Part shown: piece after piece, positions 19,431-27,443 of the stretch
How positions within the stretch are numbered: the stretch's first letter is position 1
Layout of the letters: the number at the start of each line of letters is the position of its first letter
Assembly (NCBI RefSeq): GCF_014648355.1
Contig: NZ_BMQY01000002.1
Coordinates: 186,001 to 250,000, forward strand
Reading direction: 5' to 3'
Length of the DNA stretch: 64,000 nt
DNA from: Couchioplanes azureus
GTDB taxonomy: Bacteria; Actinomycetota; Actinomycetes; Mycobacteriales; Micromonosporaceae
Notes under the pieces: model-generated
Told to the model about the DNA's origin: nothing
Databases searched by the model: none
What the model saw: the letters and a program-made list of their open reading frames with translations, nothing else
Made by a program: the position numbers and the translations under genes

Positions 19431-21179
19431 TCAGCCGCCGGCGCCGTCCCGCCCCGGCGACGGCACCGGAGCCGCCCACTCGGCGCCGGTACGGGCCCGG
19501 TAGGCCGCCACCGCGTCGTCCAGCGTGGGGAAGAAATGCGCCGGGTCGAGGGGGCCGGTCAGGCCGTACCGGTCGAGCTTGCGCCGTACGGGATCCTTCA
19601 GCTCCGCCAGCACGAGCGACACGCCGCGGGCGTCGAGCTCGGTGTCGAGCGCTTGCAGCATGTCGGCGGCCGTGGTGTCGACGTCCGTCACCGGCTCCGC
19701 GGCCAGCACGATCCAGCGCGGCGCCGGTTCCGTGCGGGCCAGCCCCCGGATCTGGTCGCGGAACACCCGGGCGTTGGCGAAGATGAGCGGGGCGTCGAAG
19801 CGGTACAGCACCAGCCCCGGCAGGCGTTCGGCGTCCGGGTACGAGCGCACGTCGTGGTAGCCCGGCACGCCCGGGGCCCGCCCCAGCACGGTCTGGTACG
19901 GCCACCACACCCGGCGGAAGACGTTGAGCACCGACAGCCCGACGGCGATGCCGATGCCGGGCAGCACGCCGAAGAGCGCCACACCCAGGAACGCCGCGAT
20001 CGACACGGCGAACTCGGTGCGGCGCCGGCGCCACAGCGCGAGGGTGCCGGGGATGTCGGCCAGGGACAGCGACGCGGCGATCACCACGGCGCCGAGCGCG
20101 GGTTGCGGCAGGTCCCGCAACAGTCCCGGGGTCAGGACCAGCATCACCAGGATGACGGCCGCACCCACGACGCCGGTCACCTGCGTACGGGCGCCCGACT
20201 GTTCGGCGACGGCGGTGCGGGACCCGCTGGTGCTGACCGGGAAGCCCTGGAAGAAGGAGGCCGCGATGTTCGCCGCGCCGACGCCCTTCATCTCCTGGTC
20301 GGCCCGGATCTCCTGACCGGTGCGGGCGGCGAAGGACGACGCGGTCGAGATGGTGTCGGTGAGCGACACGATCGTGATGCCGACCGCGCCGACCAGCAGC
20401 AGCGCGAGCTGCGACCAGGACGCGTGCGGCAGGGTGAACGGCGGGAACCCGGCCGGCAGCGGTCCCACGAGCTCGACCCCGCGCCCGCCCAGGTCCAGCA
20501 GCCAGGTGGCGGCGATCGCACCGACGACCGCGACCAGGACCGCCGGGACCTTGGGCAGCCAGCGTTGCAGGGCCACGATGACGGCCAGGGTGAACAGACC
20601 CACCCCCAGCGCGGCCGGCACGACATCGCCCGCGGCCAGTCCGCGCAGGAAGCCGGCCGCCTCGCCGATGAGGCCGTCGGCGTCGACGGAGAAGCCGCAC
20701 AGCTTGGGCAGCTGTCCCACCAGGATGGTCAGCGCGAGGCCGTTCATGTAGCCGATCTGCGTCGGCTTCGACAGCAGGTCCGCGACGAAGCCCAGCTTCG
20801 CCGCACCGGCCACGGTCATGGTCAGGCCGACCAGCAACGCGAGCATCGACGCGAGGCCCATCGCCACGACCGGATCGCCGCCGGACCCGACGATCGGGAT
20901 GAGCACGGCGGCGATCATCGGCCCGAGCGAGGAGTCGGGCCCGACCACCAGGATCCGCGAGGCGCCGAACAGGGCGTAGCCGAGCAGGCCGAACACGGTG
21001 GTGTAGAGGCCGGTGATCGGCGGCAGGCCGGCGAGCTCGGCGTACGCCATGCCCTGGGGCACCAGCAGCGTCGTCAGGACCAGGCCGGCGACGACATCCT
21101 TCGGCAGCCAGCTCCGCCGGTAGTCCGGCAGCATCCGGAGGCCGGGGACCCAGCGGCCCGCCGCGCTCGCCCCGGCCAT
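19431..21179 (-). CDS. SulP-family anion transporter with STAS domain
   Basis: 582 residues. The membrane part has the SulP hallmarks: LPDYRRSWLPKDVVAGLVLT, LLVPQGMAYAELAGLPPITGLY and GPDSSLGPMIAAV. The C-terminal STAS domain starts near PGLVLYRFDAPLIFANA, with the conserved DVDTTAADML turn. Substrate could be sulfate, bicarbonate or another anion. The ATG at 21179 overlaps the stop of the preceding lipoprotein gene (TGATG), so the two are coupled. M. tuberculosis has a SulP gene (Rv1739c) next to its Rv1733c-1738 dormancy cluster, a parallel to this island. Confidence 0.9.
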   Translation of the reverse strand: MAGASAAGRWVPGLRMLPDYRRSWLPKDVVAGLVLTTLLVPQGMAYAELAGLPPITGLYTTVFGLLGYALFGASRILVVGPDSSLGPMIAAVLIPIVGSGGDPVVAMGLASMLALLVGLTMTVAGAAKLGFVADLLSKPTQIGYMNGLALTILVGQLPKLCGFSVDADGLIGEAAGFLRGLAAGDVVPAALGVGLFTLAVIVALQRWLPKVPAVLVAVVGAIAATWLLDLGGRGVELVGPLPAGFPPFTLPHASWSQLALLLVGAVGITIVSLTDTISTASSFAARTGQEIRADQEMKGVGAANIAASFFQGFPVSTSGSRTAVAEQSGARTQVTGVVGAAVILVMLVLTPGLLRDLPQPALGAVVIAASLSLADIPGTLALWRRRRTEFAVSIAAFLGVALFGVLPGIGIAVGLSVLNVFRRVWWPYQTVLGRAPGVPGYHDVRSYPDAERLPGLVLYRFDAPLIFANARVFRDQIRGLARTEPAPRWIVLAAEPVTDVDTTAADMLQALDTELDARGVSLVLAELKDPVRRKLDRYGLTGPLDPAHFFPTLDDAVAAYRARTGAEWAAPVPSPGRDGAGG

Positions 21180-21577
21180 CAGCAGGTGGCCGACAGGGCG
21201 GTGCGGAGATCGAGGAGGCTGGCCTGGAGAGTGGTCAGCGACGCCCGTACGGAGGCCACGGCCGCCGCGTCCCGGGTGGCCCGGGCGGAGTCCACGCTCG
21301 CCGAGACCTGCGCCGCGGCCGCCTTCACTTCCTCGACCTCCGGCGCGAACTGCGCCTGCGCGTCGGTCGCCAGCTGCTGGAGGTCCAGCTTGAGCTCCTG
21401 CAGGGTCGATTTCAGGTACGCCAGGCCGTTCTCGCTGATGTTGGCGTGCCGTACCTGGTTCATGGTGGCCTGCACGGACGCGAGGCTGGCACACACCGGT
21501 GGCTGGTCCGTGCCGCATCCACCGGCTCCGACCAGCACGGACGTCGCCACGACGGCGATCCATGGAATGCGTCTCAT
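21179..21577 (-). CDS. Small predicted lipoprotein, helical
   Basis: 132 residues. MRRIPWIAVVATSVLVGAGGC is a short signal peptide ending in an AGGC lipobox-like site (Cys about 21-22). The rest is a long, Ala/Glu/Gln-rich, probably coiled-coil helix (VQATMNQVRH ... VRASLTTLQASLLDLRTA). The function is unknown. It is co-transcribed with the SulP gene (TGATG overlap) and may sit at the membrane with it. Start 21577 agrees with the operator geometry: -10-like CAAGCT 6 nt upstream, box centre at 43 bp. Confidence 0.75.
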   Translation of the reverse strand: MRRIPWIAVVATSVLVGAGGCGTDQPPVCASLASVQATMNQVRHANISENGLAYLKSTLQELKLDLQQLATDAQAQFAPEVEEVKAAAAQVSASVDSARATRDAAAVASVRASLTTLQASLLDLRTALSATC

Positions 21578-21611
21578 GTCCCGAGCTTGGCCGGGGTCGC
21601 CGGGACACACG

Positions 21612-21628
21612 TCATCTGGCGCGAATGA
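21612..21628 (-). promoter_or_regulatory. Inverted GGATGA box 2 (lipoprotein-SulP operon)
   Basis: TCATCT-GGCGC-GAATGA, one mismatch per arm from the TCATCC/GGATGA pair. Centre 43 bp upstream of the 21577 start; -10-like CAAGCT at 21584-21589 (minus strand), 6 nt before ATG. Confidence 0.7.
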
Positions 21629-21653
21629 GGTGCGGATGGTGTGTCCGGCTGGG

Positions 21654-22856
21654 TCACGCCTTCGCCGGGTGGTGCCGCCGGGCGCCGGCGCCGTAGCGGG
21701 CGGCCAGCGGACCGGCGGTCAGGCCGTGGACCACCACGCTGAGCAGTACGGTCAGGACGATGACGGCCACGGCCGGGCCGGCGCCCTCGCCGAGCTGCTC
21801 CACCGCCAGCAGCGCGAAGACGACGGAGGCGAGCCCGCGCGGGCCGAACCAGCCGACGAAGAGGACGGTGCGGGCCCCGAGCCGGGTGCCGGCGAGACTC
21901 AGGGCGACGGGGATCATCCGGACGGCGGTCAGGCTCACCACGGCGTAGAGCACCAGAGCGCCGTCGACCACGCCGTACAGCAGAGGAACCGCGACGGCAC
22001 CGAACAGCAGCCAGACCAGGAGCGACGCCAGGTCGGCCGTCTGCTCGACGTAGAACACCTCCAGCGGACCACCCCGGCCGGCGACGTGCCCGAAGGCGAC
22101 GCCGCCGGCGAAGGCGGCGACGAACCCGTTGCCGTGAGCGGCCAGCGATCCCGCGTAGGTCGCCAGCGCCAGGGCCAGGACCGCGGGACCGGCGAAGCCG
22201 TCGGCCGCCCACCGCCGCCGTGCCGCCACCCGCAGCAGCCACCCGCCGCCCGCGCCGATTCCGGCGCCGATCAGCGCACCGCCGGCCAGCTGCAGGCCGG
22301 CGGCGACCACGTTGGCGCCCGCGTGTCCGGGCGCCGACGCGGCCCCGGCCAGCGCCACCATCACGATCGGGGTGACGATGCCGTCGTTCAGCCCGCTCTC
22401 CACGTTGAGCAGGCGCCGGATCCGGGCCGGCACCGCCGGATGGGAGATGACGACGGCGCCCAGGGCGGCGTCGGTGGGCGCCAGGGCGGCACCGATGAGC
22501 AGCGCGAGCCAGGGCGCCGGGAGGTCGAGGATCACCCAGGCGCCGGCGGCGCCGGCCACCACGGTCAGCGGCAGGGCCAGCGCGAGCAGCCGGCCGTACA
22601 CGCCGGCGTCCGCACGGAACTCGCGCAGGCCGACCCGGGCGGCGTCGGAGAACAGCACCCAGACCAGTGTCGCCTCGGTCAGCACCATGATGCCGGCCGC
22701 GTCGGCTTGCCCGCCGACGTGCGAGACACCGGCCAGCAGCACACCGACGGCGACGAAGGCCATCGGTGCGGTGAGGCCGGCGCGCTCCAGCCTGCCCGAG
22801 AACGTGCCCCAGGCGAACACGACGGCCACGACGAGTGCCAGGGCGCCCGGGGTCAC
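21654..22856 (-). CDS. CPA1-type cation/proton antiporter (NhaP-like)
   Basis: 400 residues with about 12 membrane helices. Family motifs: GAALAPTDAALGAVV (the TxxAD-like discontinuous helix 4) and LLNVESGLNDGIVTP (the ESxxND helix 5 that carries the ion-binding Asp). It lacks the long cytosolic RCK/TrkA-C tail of some relatives. It exchanges Na+ or K+ for H+. GTG start at 22856. It probably ends the four-gene unit that starts at 23791. A strong ribosome site is not evident. Confidence 0.85.
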   Translation of the reverse strand: MTPGALALVVAVVFAWGTFSGRLERAGLTAPMAFVAVGVLLAGVSHVGGQADAAGIMVLTEATLVWVLFSDAARVGLREFRADAGVYGRLLALALPLTVVAGAAGAWVILDLPAPWLALLIGAALAPTDAALGAVVISHPAVPARIRRLLNVESGLNDGIVTPIVMVALAGAASAPGHAGANVVAAGLQLAGGALIGAGIGAGGGWLLRVAARRRWAADGFAGPAVLALALATYAGSLAAHGNGFVAAFAGGVAFGHVAGRGGPLEVFYVEQTADLASLLVWLLFGAVAVPLLYGVVDGALVLYAVVSLTAVRMIPVALSLAGTRLGARTVLFVGWFGPRGLASVVFALLAVEQLGEGAGPAVAVIVLTVLLSVVVHGLTAGPLAARYGAGARRHHPAKA

Positions 22857-22885
22857 GGCTCAGCCCGGCGATCGCGTCGCGGCCG

Positions 22886-23137
22886 TCACAGACCTTCCGC
22901 GGGCACGGGTTCGCCGGTCCTGACGTCCGGTGTGCGGGACCGGCCGGCGACCGTACGCCCGCCCGCGCGGCGCCGGTCCACCGCGGACTCGACGGCCCAC
23001 GCGATCAGCGACCCGCCCGCTGCGGCCAGGAACGGCATGACGACGAGGATGCCGTAGTCCGGCCGGGCCGGCCGGACGTCCCGGGCACCGGGCGCGGTGT
23101 GGGAGCGCCGGGCCGAGATCCTGCGACGGTGCGGCAT
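22886..23137 (-). CDS. Small single-helix membrane protein
   Basis: 83 residues. A basic N-terminus (MPHRRRISARRSH) is followed by one hydrophobic helix (YGILVVMPFLAAAGGSLIAW) and a polar Arg-rich tail. Start 23137 is supported by GGAGG at 23143-23147 with 5-nt spacing. It overlaps the 3' end of the upstream DUF2231-like gene by 133 bp in a different frame. The function is unknown. Confidence 0.6.
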   Translation of the reverse strand: MPHRRRISARRSHTAPGARDVRPARPDYGILVVMPFLAAAGGSLIAWAVESAVDRRRAGGRTVAGRSRTPDVRTGEPVPAEGL

Positions 23138-23559
23138 GGAGTCCTCCGATCGAAACGACTGCCGGCGTCCCGGGCGCCGAACCACAGGGCGAATCCGGCC
23201 AGGCCCAGGCCCAGGACCTCGAGAACCACCAGGCCCGGCCCCGCCGTACGGTCCGGTGTGCGCATCCGGACCAGCAGGACGACGGCGAACACCACCAGCA
23301 CGGCCAGATCGAGCAGCGACCGCACGGTCTCCCGCCGCCCGCCCCCGGCGACCAGGCTGTCGATCCGCACGGCGACGGCCGTCACCGTGCCGCCCACCAG
23401 CCCGGCGACGACCGTGCAGTACGCGAGCGCGCCGAGCAGCCTCGGCGTGCCGAGGAGCTGGAACACGTCGAGGATGACCGCCACGGTCAGCAGACCGGCC
23501 GGGAACATCAGCAGCAGGGGCTGTACGGCGTTGCCCCGGACGCTCAGACGGGTCTCCAT
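23005..23559 (-). CDS. DUF2231-like four-helix membrane protein
   Basis: 184 residues; the first 135 or so look like a DUF2231 membrane protein: LLLMFPAGLLTVAVILDVFQLLG, a second helix pair around VVAGLVGGTVTAVAV, LLDLAVLVVFAVVLLVRM, and LVVLEVLGLGLAGFALWFG. After DAGSRFDRR the frame runs on for about 50 unconserved, low-complexity residues overlapping the next gene. The true C-terminus or an indel here is uncertain. It starts 4 bp after the stop of the preceding 75-residue gene and is probably coupled to it. Confidence 0.65.
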   Translation of the reverse strand: METRLSVRGNAVQPLLLMFPAGLLTVAVILDVFQLLGTPRLLGALAYCTVVAGLVGGTVTAVAVRIDSLVAGGGRRETVRSLLDLAVLVVFAVVLLVRMRTPDRTAGPGLVVLEVLGLGLAGFALWFGARDAGSRFDRRTPCRTVAGSRPGAPTPRPVPGTSGRPGRTTASSSSCRSWPQRAGR

Positions 23560-23563
23560 CGAG

Positions 23564-23791
23564 CTAGGACACGACGGCCGGAGCCGCGGGTCCTCCTGGG
23601 CTGTCGGTGGTCACCGGGGCGGGGCCGGCGGCGGTCTGCGTACCGGTGCCCCGGGCACGGCGCGCCGAGCGTTTCCGCACCGCGACCGTCATCCCGCCGA
23701 CGACCGCGACGGCGCCGGCGACGACGGCCGTGCCGACCGCGCCGGTGCGGGCCCGGGCCTTACCGCGGCGCCGCGAACTTCTCTTGATCAT
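23564..23791 (-). CDS. Small basic membrane protein
   Basis: 75 residues: a very basic N-terminus (MIKRSSRRRGKARAR), one hydrophobic helix (GTAVVAGAVAVVGGMTVAV), a second basic patch (RKRSARRARG) and a Pro/Ala tail. GGGAGG 8 nt upstream supports ATG 23791. Family and function are unknown to me. It is the first gene of a unit with the DUF2231-like, single-helix and antiporter genes, with an operator (23913-23929) and an 87-nt leader upstream. Confidence 0.65.
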   Translation of the reverse strand: MIKRSSRRRGKARARTGAVGTAVVAGAVAVVGGMTVAVRKRSARRARGTGTQTAAGPAPVTTDSPGGPAAPAVVS

Positions 23792-23912
23792 CCTGGGCCT
23801 CCCTCGAGCTGGGTGTCCTTCCCGTGGCCGCACTGCCGTGCCGGGACGGCCGGCTGTGCCGCCTTCGGAGGGGACGTCGGTGCCAGCATCGACCGCATGC
23901 CGGGCCCGGCCT

Positions 23913-23929
23913 TCATCCCTGCGGAGTGA
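23913..23929 (-). promoter_or_regulatory. Inverted GGATGA box 3 (23791 unit)
   Basis: Plus strand TCATCC-CTGCG-GAGTGA. Read on the minus strand, a -10-like GATGCT (23885-23890) lies at the standard 31 bp from the centre, placing the transcript start near 23878, 87 nt before the 23791 start codon. Confidence 0.65.
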
Positions 23930-23947
23930 CCCGGCCGGCGTCCCCGG

Positions 23948-23964
23948 GCATCCGGGAGGGATGA
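23948..23964 (+). promoter_or_regulatory. Inverted GGATGA box 4 (CPBP protease gene)
   Basis: GCATCC-GGGAG-GGATGA. Centre 43 bp upstream of the GTG at 23999; -10-like GACCCT (23987-23992) ends 6 nt before the start codon, so leaderless. It is divergent from box 3, 27 bp away centre to centre as counted by its nearer arm. Confidence 0.72.
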
Positions 23965-23998
23965 GGCAGCCGCGGGGCGTGGCGCGGACCCTGAACGG

Positions 23999-24724
23999 GT
24001 GGCAGCCAGGCCGTCGACCCGCGAGACGGCGACCGGTCCCGCTTTGTGCGCGACGGTCGCGGTGCTGGTGGCGGTCGCGACCGCCGGGCGGTTCGGGCCG
24101 CCGGGCGCCATGCTGCTCGCCGGGCCGCTCGGGGCCGCGGGGCTGCTGGCGCTGGCCCGCGGTGCCGGGCTGAGCGCCGACGACGTGGGCATCGGCCGCC
24201 GATCGTGGCGGCGCGGCGCGGCGTACGCCCTGGTGTGCGTGTCGGTGGTCGCCGCGGGGTACGCGGTGGCGGCCCTGATACCCGCCCTGCGCCCCGCGTT
24301 CCTGGACACGCGGTACCGCAGCGGTCCCGGTGCTGCGGTGACGGCGGCGCTGCTCCTGGTCCCCCTCGGCACCGTCCTGTTCGAGGAGGTCGCCTTCCGC
24401 GGCGTCCTCTGGGGACTGCTGCACCGGCGGGGCGGCGCCACCCTGGCGACCCTCGTGTCGTCGGGGCTGTTCGGCCTCTGGCACGTGCTGCCGTCGCTTC
24501 GGCTGCACCGCGTGAACCCGGCCGTCGCGCAGATCGTGGGGCCGGGCCGGAACGGGCAGCTCCTCGCCGTGGCGGGCGCGGTGGTCTTCACCGCGGCCGC
24601 CGGGGCGGTGCTGTGCGAGCTGCGCCGGCGCAGCGGCAGCCTGCTGGCGCCGGCCGGGCTGCACTGGGCGGTCAACGGGCTCGGCATCCTGGCCACGGCC
24701 GCCCTGCTGTCCGCGCCGGGCTAG
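23999..24724 (+). CDS. CPBP-family intramembrane metalloprotease
   Basis: 241 residues with about 7-8 helices. The three CPBP motifs are present: FEEVAFRG (EExxxR), FGLWHVLPS (FxxxH) and HWAVNG (HxxxN). Members are Abi/CAAX-type intramembrane proteases. The substrate is unknown. GTG 23999 has no ribosome site but has the island's leaderless promoter geometry. It overlaps the convergent YihY-like gene by 4 bases. Confidence 0.85.
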   Translation: MAARPSTRETATGPALCATVAVLVAVATAGRFGPPGAMLLAGPLGAAGLLALARGAGLSADDVGIGRRSWRRGAAYALVCVSVVAAGYAVAALIPALRPAFLDTRYRSGPGAAVTAALLLVPLGTVLFEEVAFRGVLWGLLHRRGGATLATLVSSGLFGLWHVLPSLRLHRVNPAVAQIVGPGRNGQLLAVAGAVVFTAAAGAVLCELRRRSGSLLAPAGLHWAVNGLGILATAALLSAPG

Positions 24725-25746
24725 GAAGCGTTGCTTCGCAGGCGGGACTCGATGCGCTGACCCGGGACGCGCTCTTGTTCCCGGGCCAGGAGCGCGAGGG
24801 CGTGGGCATCCGCCTCGGTGGGCCGGCCCCGGTCGAGGGCACGCGGCCAGAGCCGGGCCTCGCGCACCGCGGCGATCTCCGCGGTGAGCACCAGGGCGTT
24901 GCTCAGGACGTACAGCAGCGTGAACATGCCCGCGACGGTGGCGAATCCTCCGTAGACGGGCCCCGCCCGCCGCACCAGCCCGGGCAGGACGGCCGCGCCC
25001 AGCTCCAGCGTGAACGTGATCGTGACCGCAGCGGGCACCGCGGCCGGCCAGAGCGCCCGCACGGGCGCCGGACGGGCCAGCAGCAGGCGGGCGACCAGCA
25101 CCAGGACGACGAAGACGATCGCACCCTCGCCGGCGACCGCCACGGCCCGGGACGCCTCCGGCAGGCCCGGGTACGCCGTGACGACCACGACGAGGCCGCC
25201 GACGGTGACCGCGCCGCCCAGGATGAGCAGCAGCGCCGCCACCACCCGGACCGGACCGGACACTCGTGCGGTCCGCCGCCGGTACGGCACCGCGGCGAGA
25301 TGGTTCAGGGTCTGCGACGCCGCGAAGACCACCCCGGTGCCGGCCAGCAGCAGACCGGCGAGCCCGGCGATGAAGGCCGCAGCGGACTCCGGCAGGGCAT
25401 CCGCCGCGCCTGCGACGGTGGACTGCAACGACGGCGGCACCATGGCCAGGAACAGCCGGTGCCGCAGCTCCGCACGCTCGGGAAAGACCCTGGCGACGAC
25501 CGTCTGCGCGAGCAGCAGCGCCGGGAAGATGCTGAGGAAGCCGTAGTAGGTGATGAGAGCCGCTTCCCGGCCGCCGCCGTCGTCGGCGTACTTGCGGAGC
25601 ACGGCGAACGGGAATCCGAGCATCGCGCGCCGCTGTTGCAGGCGGTCCAGCCGCTCCAGGACGCGGCCGGCCCGGGCCGGGGCGGCGCCGGCGCGCTGGC
25701 ACACCCCTTCACCTCGGCGGACGAGCGCGAGCCCGGGCGGTGTCAT
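24721..25746 (-). CDS. YihY/virulence factor BrkB family membrane protein
   Basis: 341 residues. The family pattern is clear: RYADDGGGREAALITYYGF-type start (here KYADDGGG), SIFPALLLAQTVV, six helices, and PVYGGFATVAGMFTLLYVLSNALVL near the end, followed by a basic soluble tail. The function of the family is unsettled (the old RNase BN assignment is wrong). Start 25746 follows GGAG with 7-nt spacing and overlaps the stop of the Rv1733c-like gene (ATGA). It is the last gene of a three-gene unit. Confidence 0.85.
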   Translation of the reverse strand: MTPPGLALVRRGEGVCQRAGAAPARAGRVLERLDRLQQRRAMLGFPFAVLRKYADDGGGREAALITYYGFLSIFPALLLAQTVVARVFPERAELRHRLFLAMVPPSLQSTVAGAADALPESAAAFIAGLAGLLLAGTGVVFAASQTLNHLAAVPYRRRTARVSGPVRVVAALLLILGGAVTVGGLVVVVTAYPGLPEASRAVAVAGEGAIVFVVLVLVARLLLARPAPVRALWPAAVPAAVTITFTLELGAAVLPGLVRRAGPVYGGFATVAGMFTLLYVLSNALVLTAEIAAVREARLWPRALDRGRPTEADAHALALLAREQERVPGQRIESRLRSNAS

Positions 25747-26309
25747 CGCCGGCTCCATTGCGGTCCGACGACCTGCCACTGCGCCTCCCACGAGCGCAGC
25801 CGCCGGCGGTCGAGGCGCCAGACGACGATGCGGCGCACGCCGCCGAGGCCGGCGACCACGGCGCCCCCGGCCAGCACCGCGGCCAGCATGGCGTCCGCCA
25901 CGGGACTGCGCCGGGCGGGCTTGGGAACCGTCCGGCCGTGGTCGTCGAGCCAGATCGGCACCGGGCTGCCGGCCCGGGTGCCGGCCGGGGCCGAGATCAT
26001 TCCGGACCGGGCCGCGCCGTCCGGCCCGGTCCACCGGGCCCGCACCGGGACGGTTCCCGCCCCGGGCCCCGCGCCGCCGTCCGGGCCGGCCGCGTCCTCC
26101 ACCAGGACGGCCACCACCGGGACGCGATGCTGCCGGTCCCAGGCGACCGCCTGCGCGACGCCGCGATAGGTCGTGCTCGCCGCCCACCATGCCGCGCCCG
26201 GCGCGGCGAGGAGTGTCGTCGTGACCAGGACCAGCGTGAGCCACGCCTGCACCCGGTCCGTGCCGCGGCGCAGCGGGACCCGGGCCCACGGCATCCGCCT
26301 GCGCCACAT
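25743..26309 (-). CDS. Rv1733c-family membrane protein
   Basis: 188 residues. It shares the layout of M. tuberculosis Rv1733c, a DosR-regulon antigen: an N-terminal PLRRGTDRVQAWL segment, TM1 (LVLVTTTLLAAPGAAWWA), a central extracytoplasmic domain with VPVRARWTGPDGAARSGMI and AGSPVPIWLDDHG, then TM2 near LAAVLAGGAVVAGLG. The function of the family is unknown. Start 26309 is preferred over ATG 26324 because GAGGGGG lies 6 nt upstream; 26324 instead overlaps the upstream stop (ATGA). It is coupled to the YihY-like gene. Confidence 0.82.
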   Translation of the reverse strand: MWRRRMPWARVPLRRGTDRVQAWLTLVLVTTTLLAAPGAAWWAASTTYRGVAQAVAWDRQHRVPVVAVLVEDAAGPDGGAGPGAGTVPVRARWTGPDGAARSGMISAPAGTRAGSPVPIWLDDHGRTVPKPARRSPVADAMLAAVLAGGAVVAGLGGVRRIVVWRLDRRRLRSWEAQWQVVGPQWSRR

Positions 26310-26320
26310 GCCGGTCCCCC

Positions 26321-26761
26321 TCATGTGCGGCCGTACGCGCCGGCCACCTCGGCGCCGTGCGCGGCCACCGCATAGATGACGATGACGGTCATGGCGATGG
26401 CGGTGACGGACCACACCGGATGGACGGCCACGAAGGCGAAGTTCACCAGCGCGGCGGCACCCGCCAGCAGGATCGCGGTGACGCGCGCCCAGCGGAGCCC
26501 GCGGATCAGCCCCACGCCCGCCGTCGCGGCGACGGCGCCGATCACGAGGTGCCACCAGGCCAGCGCCGTCAGCCCCACGGGCAGCAGCAGATCCGCGCGG
26601 CCGCCGGCCAGCGCCTCCGGGCGCAGCAGGGCGACGACGCCGGTGCCGGCGTGCACCGCACCCAGCAGGACGAGCATGACCCCACCGAGCAGCACCACCG
26701 CGACCCATGCCGTGGCCTCGCTGTGCTCCACGCCGGCGTACGGCGCACCCTCTGCCGACAT
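26321..26761 (-). CDS. DUF7144-type four-helix membrane protein (copy 1)
   Basis: 146 residues, with four helices. The pattern EATAWVAVVLLGGVMLVLLG, then WWHLVIGAVAATAGVGLIRG, then WARVTAILLAGAAALVNFAF, and finally VIVIYAVAAHGAEV, is shared with the proteins at 39238 and 46155. The function is unknown. ATG 26761 follows GGAGG at 5-nt spacing. It is the first gene of the unit with Rv1733c-like and YihY-like proteins. It is one of the few island units where I saw no GGATGA box directly upstream. Confidence 0.82.
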   Translation of the reverse strand: MSAEGAPYAGVEHSEATAWVAVVLLGGVMLVLLGAVHAGTGVVALLRPEALAGGRADLLLPVGLTALAWWHLVIGAVAATAGVGLIRGLRWARVTAILLAGAAALVNFAFVAVHPVWSVTAIAMTVIVIYAVAAHGAEVAGAYGRT

Positions 26762-26782
26762 CGCATCCTCCGCGATCTGTGC

Positions 26783-26807
26783 GGTGCCCGGCCGCCGGCC
26801 GGGCACC
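26783..26807 (-). terminator. GC hairpin after the DUF1269 gene
   Basis: An 11-bp perfect stem, GGTGCCCGGCC and its complement, with a 3-nt loop, between the DUF1269 stop (26818) and the next gene. There is no clear T-tract, as is common in actinobacteria. Confidence 0.6.
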
Positions 26808-26817
26808 TCTGCCCCGG

Positions 26818-27324
26818 CTACTCGGTGGACGTCCTGGTCTCCTCGCCGTGCAGCGCCTTCTGCAGCTCGACCTCGGTCTCCTTGGAGAGCGAGGACTTGA
26901 GCACCGTGCCGCCGAAGCGGGCCAGTCCCTCGACGGCCTTGTCGGGCGTGACCTGCTCGACCACGAGGAACAGCGCCGAGGTGCCGGGCTGGAGCATGTC
27001 ACGCACCTGGGACTGGAACTCCTTGTTGATCGCACCCTTGGTCATCTTGCCCATCAGGGCGCCCAGGCCGGCGCCGACGGCCATGCCGAGAACCGGGATG
27101 AAGAACAGGAGGCCGAACAGCAGACCCCAGAACATGCCCCAGGTGGTGCCTCCCTTCACCGCGTGGTGGTTGGTGGTGACGTGGAACTTCCCCTCGCGGT
27201 CACGGATGATCGACGCGATGGCGTCGGGCTGGATGATGAGGTCGTTGGCGAGCCGCTGGGCCTCCAGCGACGCGGCCGTCGCGGTGGTTTCGTCGGGGTA
27301 GCCGATGGCGACGAGTGTTGCCAT
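26818..27324 (-). CDS. DUF1269-family membrane protein (copy 1)
   Basis: 168 residues. MATLVAIGYPDETTATAA at the N-terminus is a ferredoxin-like fold. A glycine-rich hydrophobic hairpin (WGMFWGLLFGLLFFIPVLGMAVGAGLGALMGK region) sits in the middle and a C-terminal domain (QPGTSALFLVVEQVTPDKAVEGLARF) ends it. The function is unknown; such proteins often accompany stress genes. A second copy is at 44957-45487. The operator at 27393-27409 lies 69 bp upstream, but its minus-strand -10 is poor. Confidence 0.85.
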   Translation of the reverse strand: MATLVAIGYPDETTATAASLEAQRLANDLIIQPDAIASIIRDREGKFHVTTNHHAVKGGTTWGMFWGLLFGLLFFIPVLGMAVGAGLGALMGKMTKGAINKEFQSQVRDMLQPGTSALFLVVEQVTPDKAVEGLARFGGTVLKSSLSKETEVELQKALHGEETRTSTE

Positions 27325-27392
27325 GATCCGTACACATCCCTTCGCTGAACTGCACCGGGCACCCAGTCAGCCATGCGCCGCCGCGACGGGCC

Positions 27393-27409
27393 TCATTCCG
27401 TACGAATGA
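27393..27409 (+). promoter_or_regulatory. Inverted GGATGA box 5 (27444 gene, perhaps also DUF1269)
   Basis: TCATTC-CGTAC-GAATGA, with perfectly complementary 6-bp arms. Centre 43 bp upstream of ATG 27444, and the -10-like CAGGGT (27432-27437) is 6 nt before it. On the minus strand the equivalent hexamer is CTGACT, a poor match. Confidence 0.7.
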
Positions 27410-27443
27410 AGCACTGGCCGGCGCGCCCGGGCAGGGTGTCGCC

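Noticed and set aside
27358..27409. A minus-strand boxed promoter for the DUF1269 gene from the 27393 palindrome
   Set aside because: The hexamer at the required distance is CTGACT, which lacks the A at position 2 that the other boxed promoters share. I kept only the plus-strand promoter.
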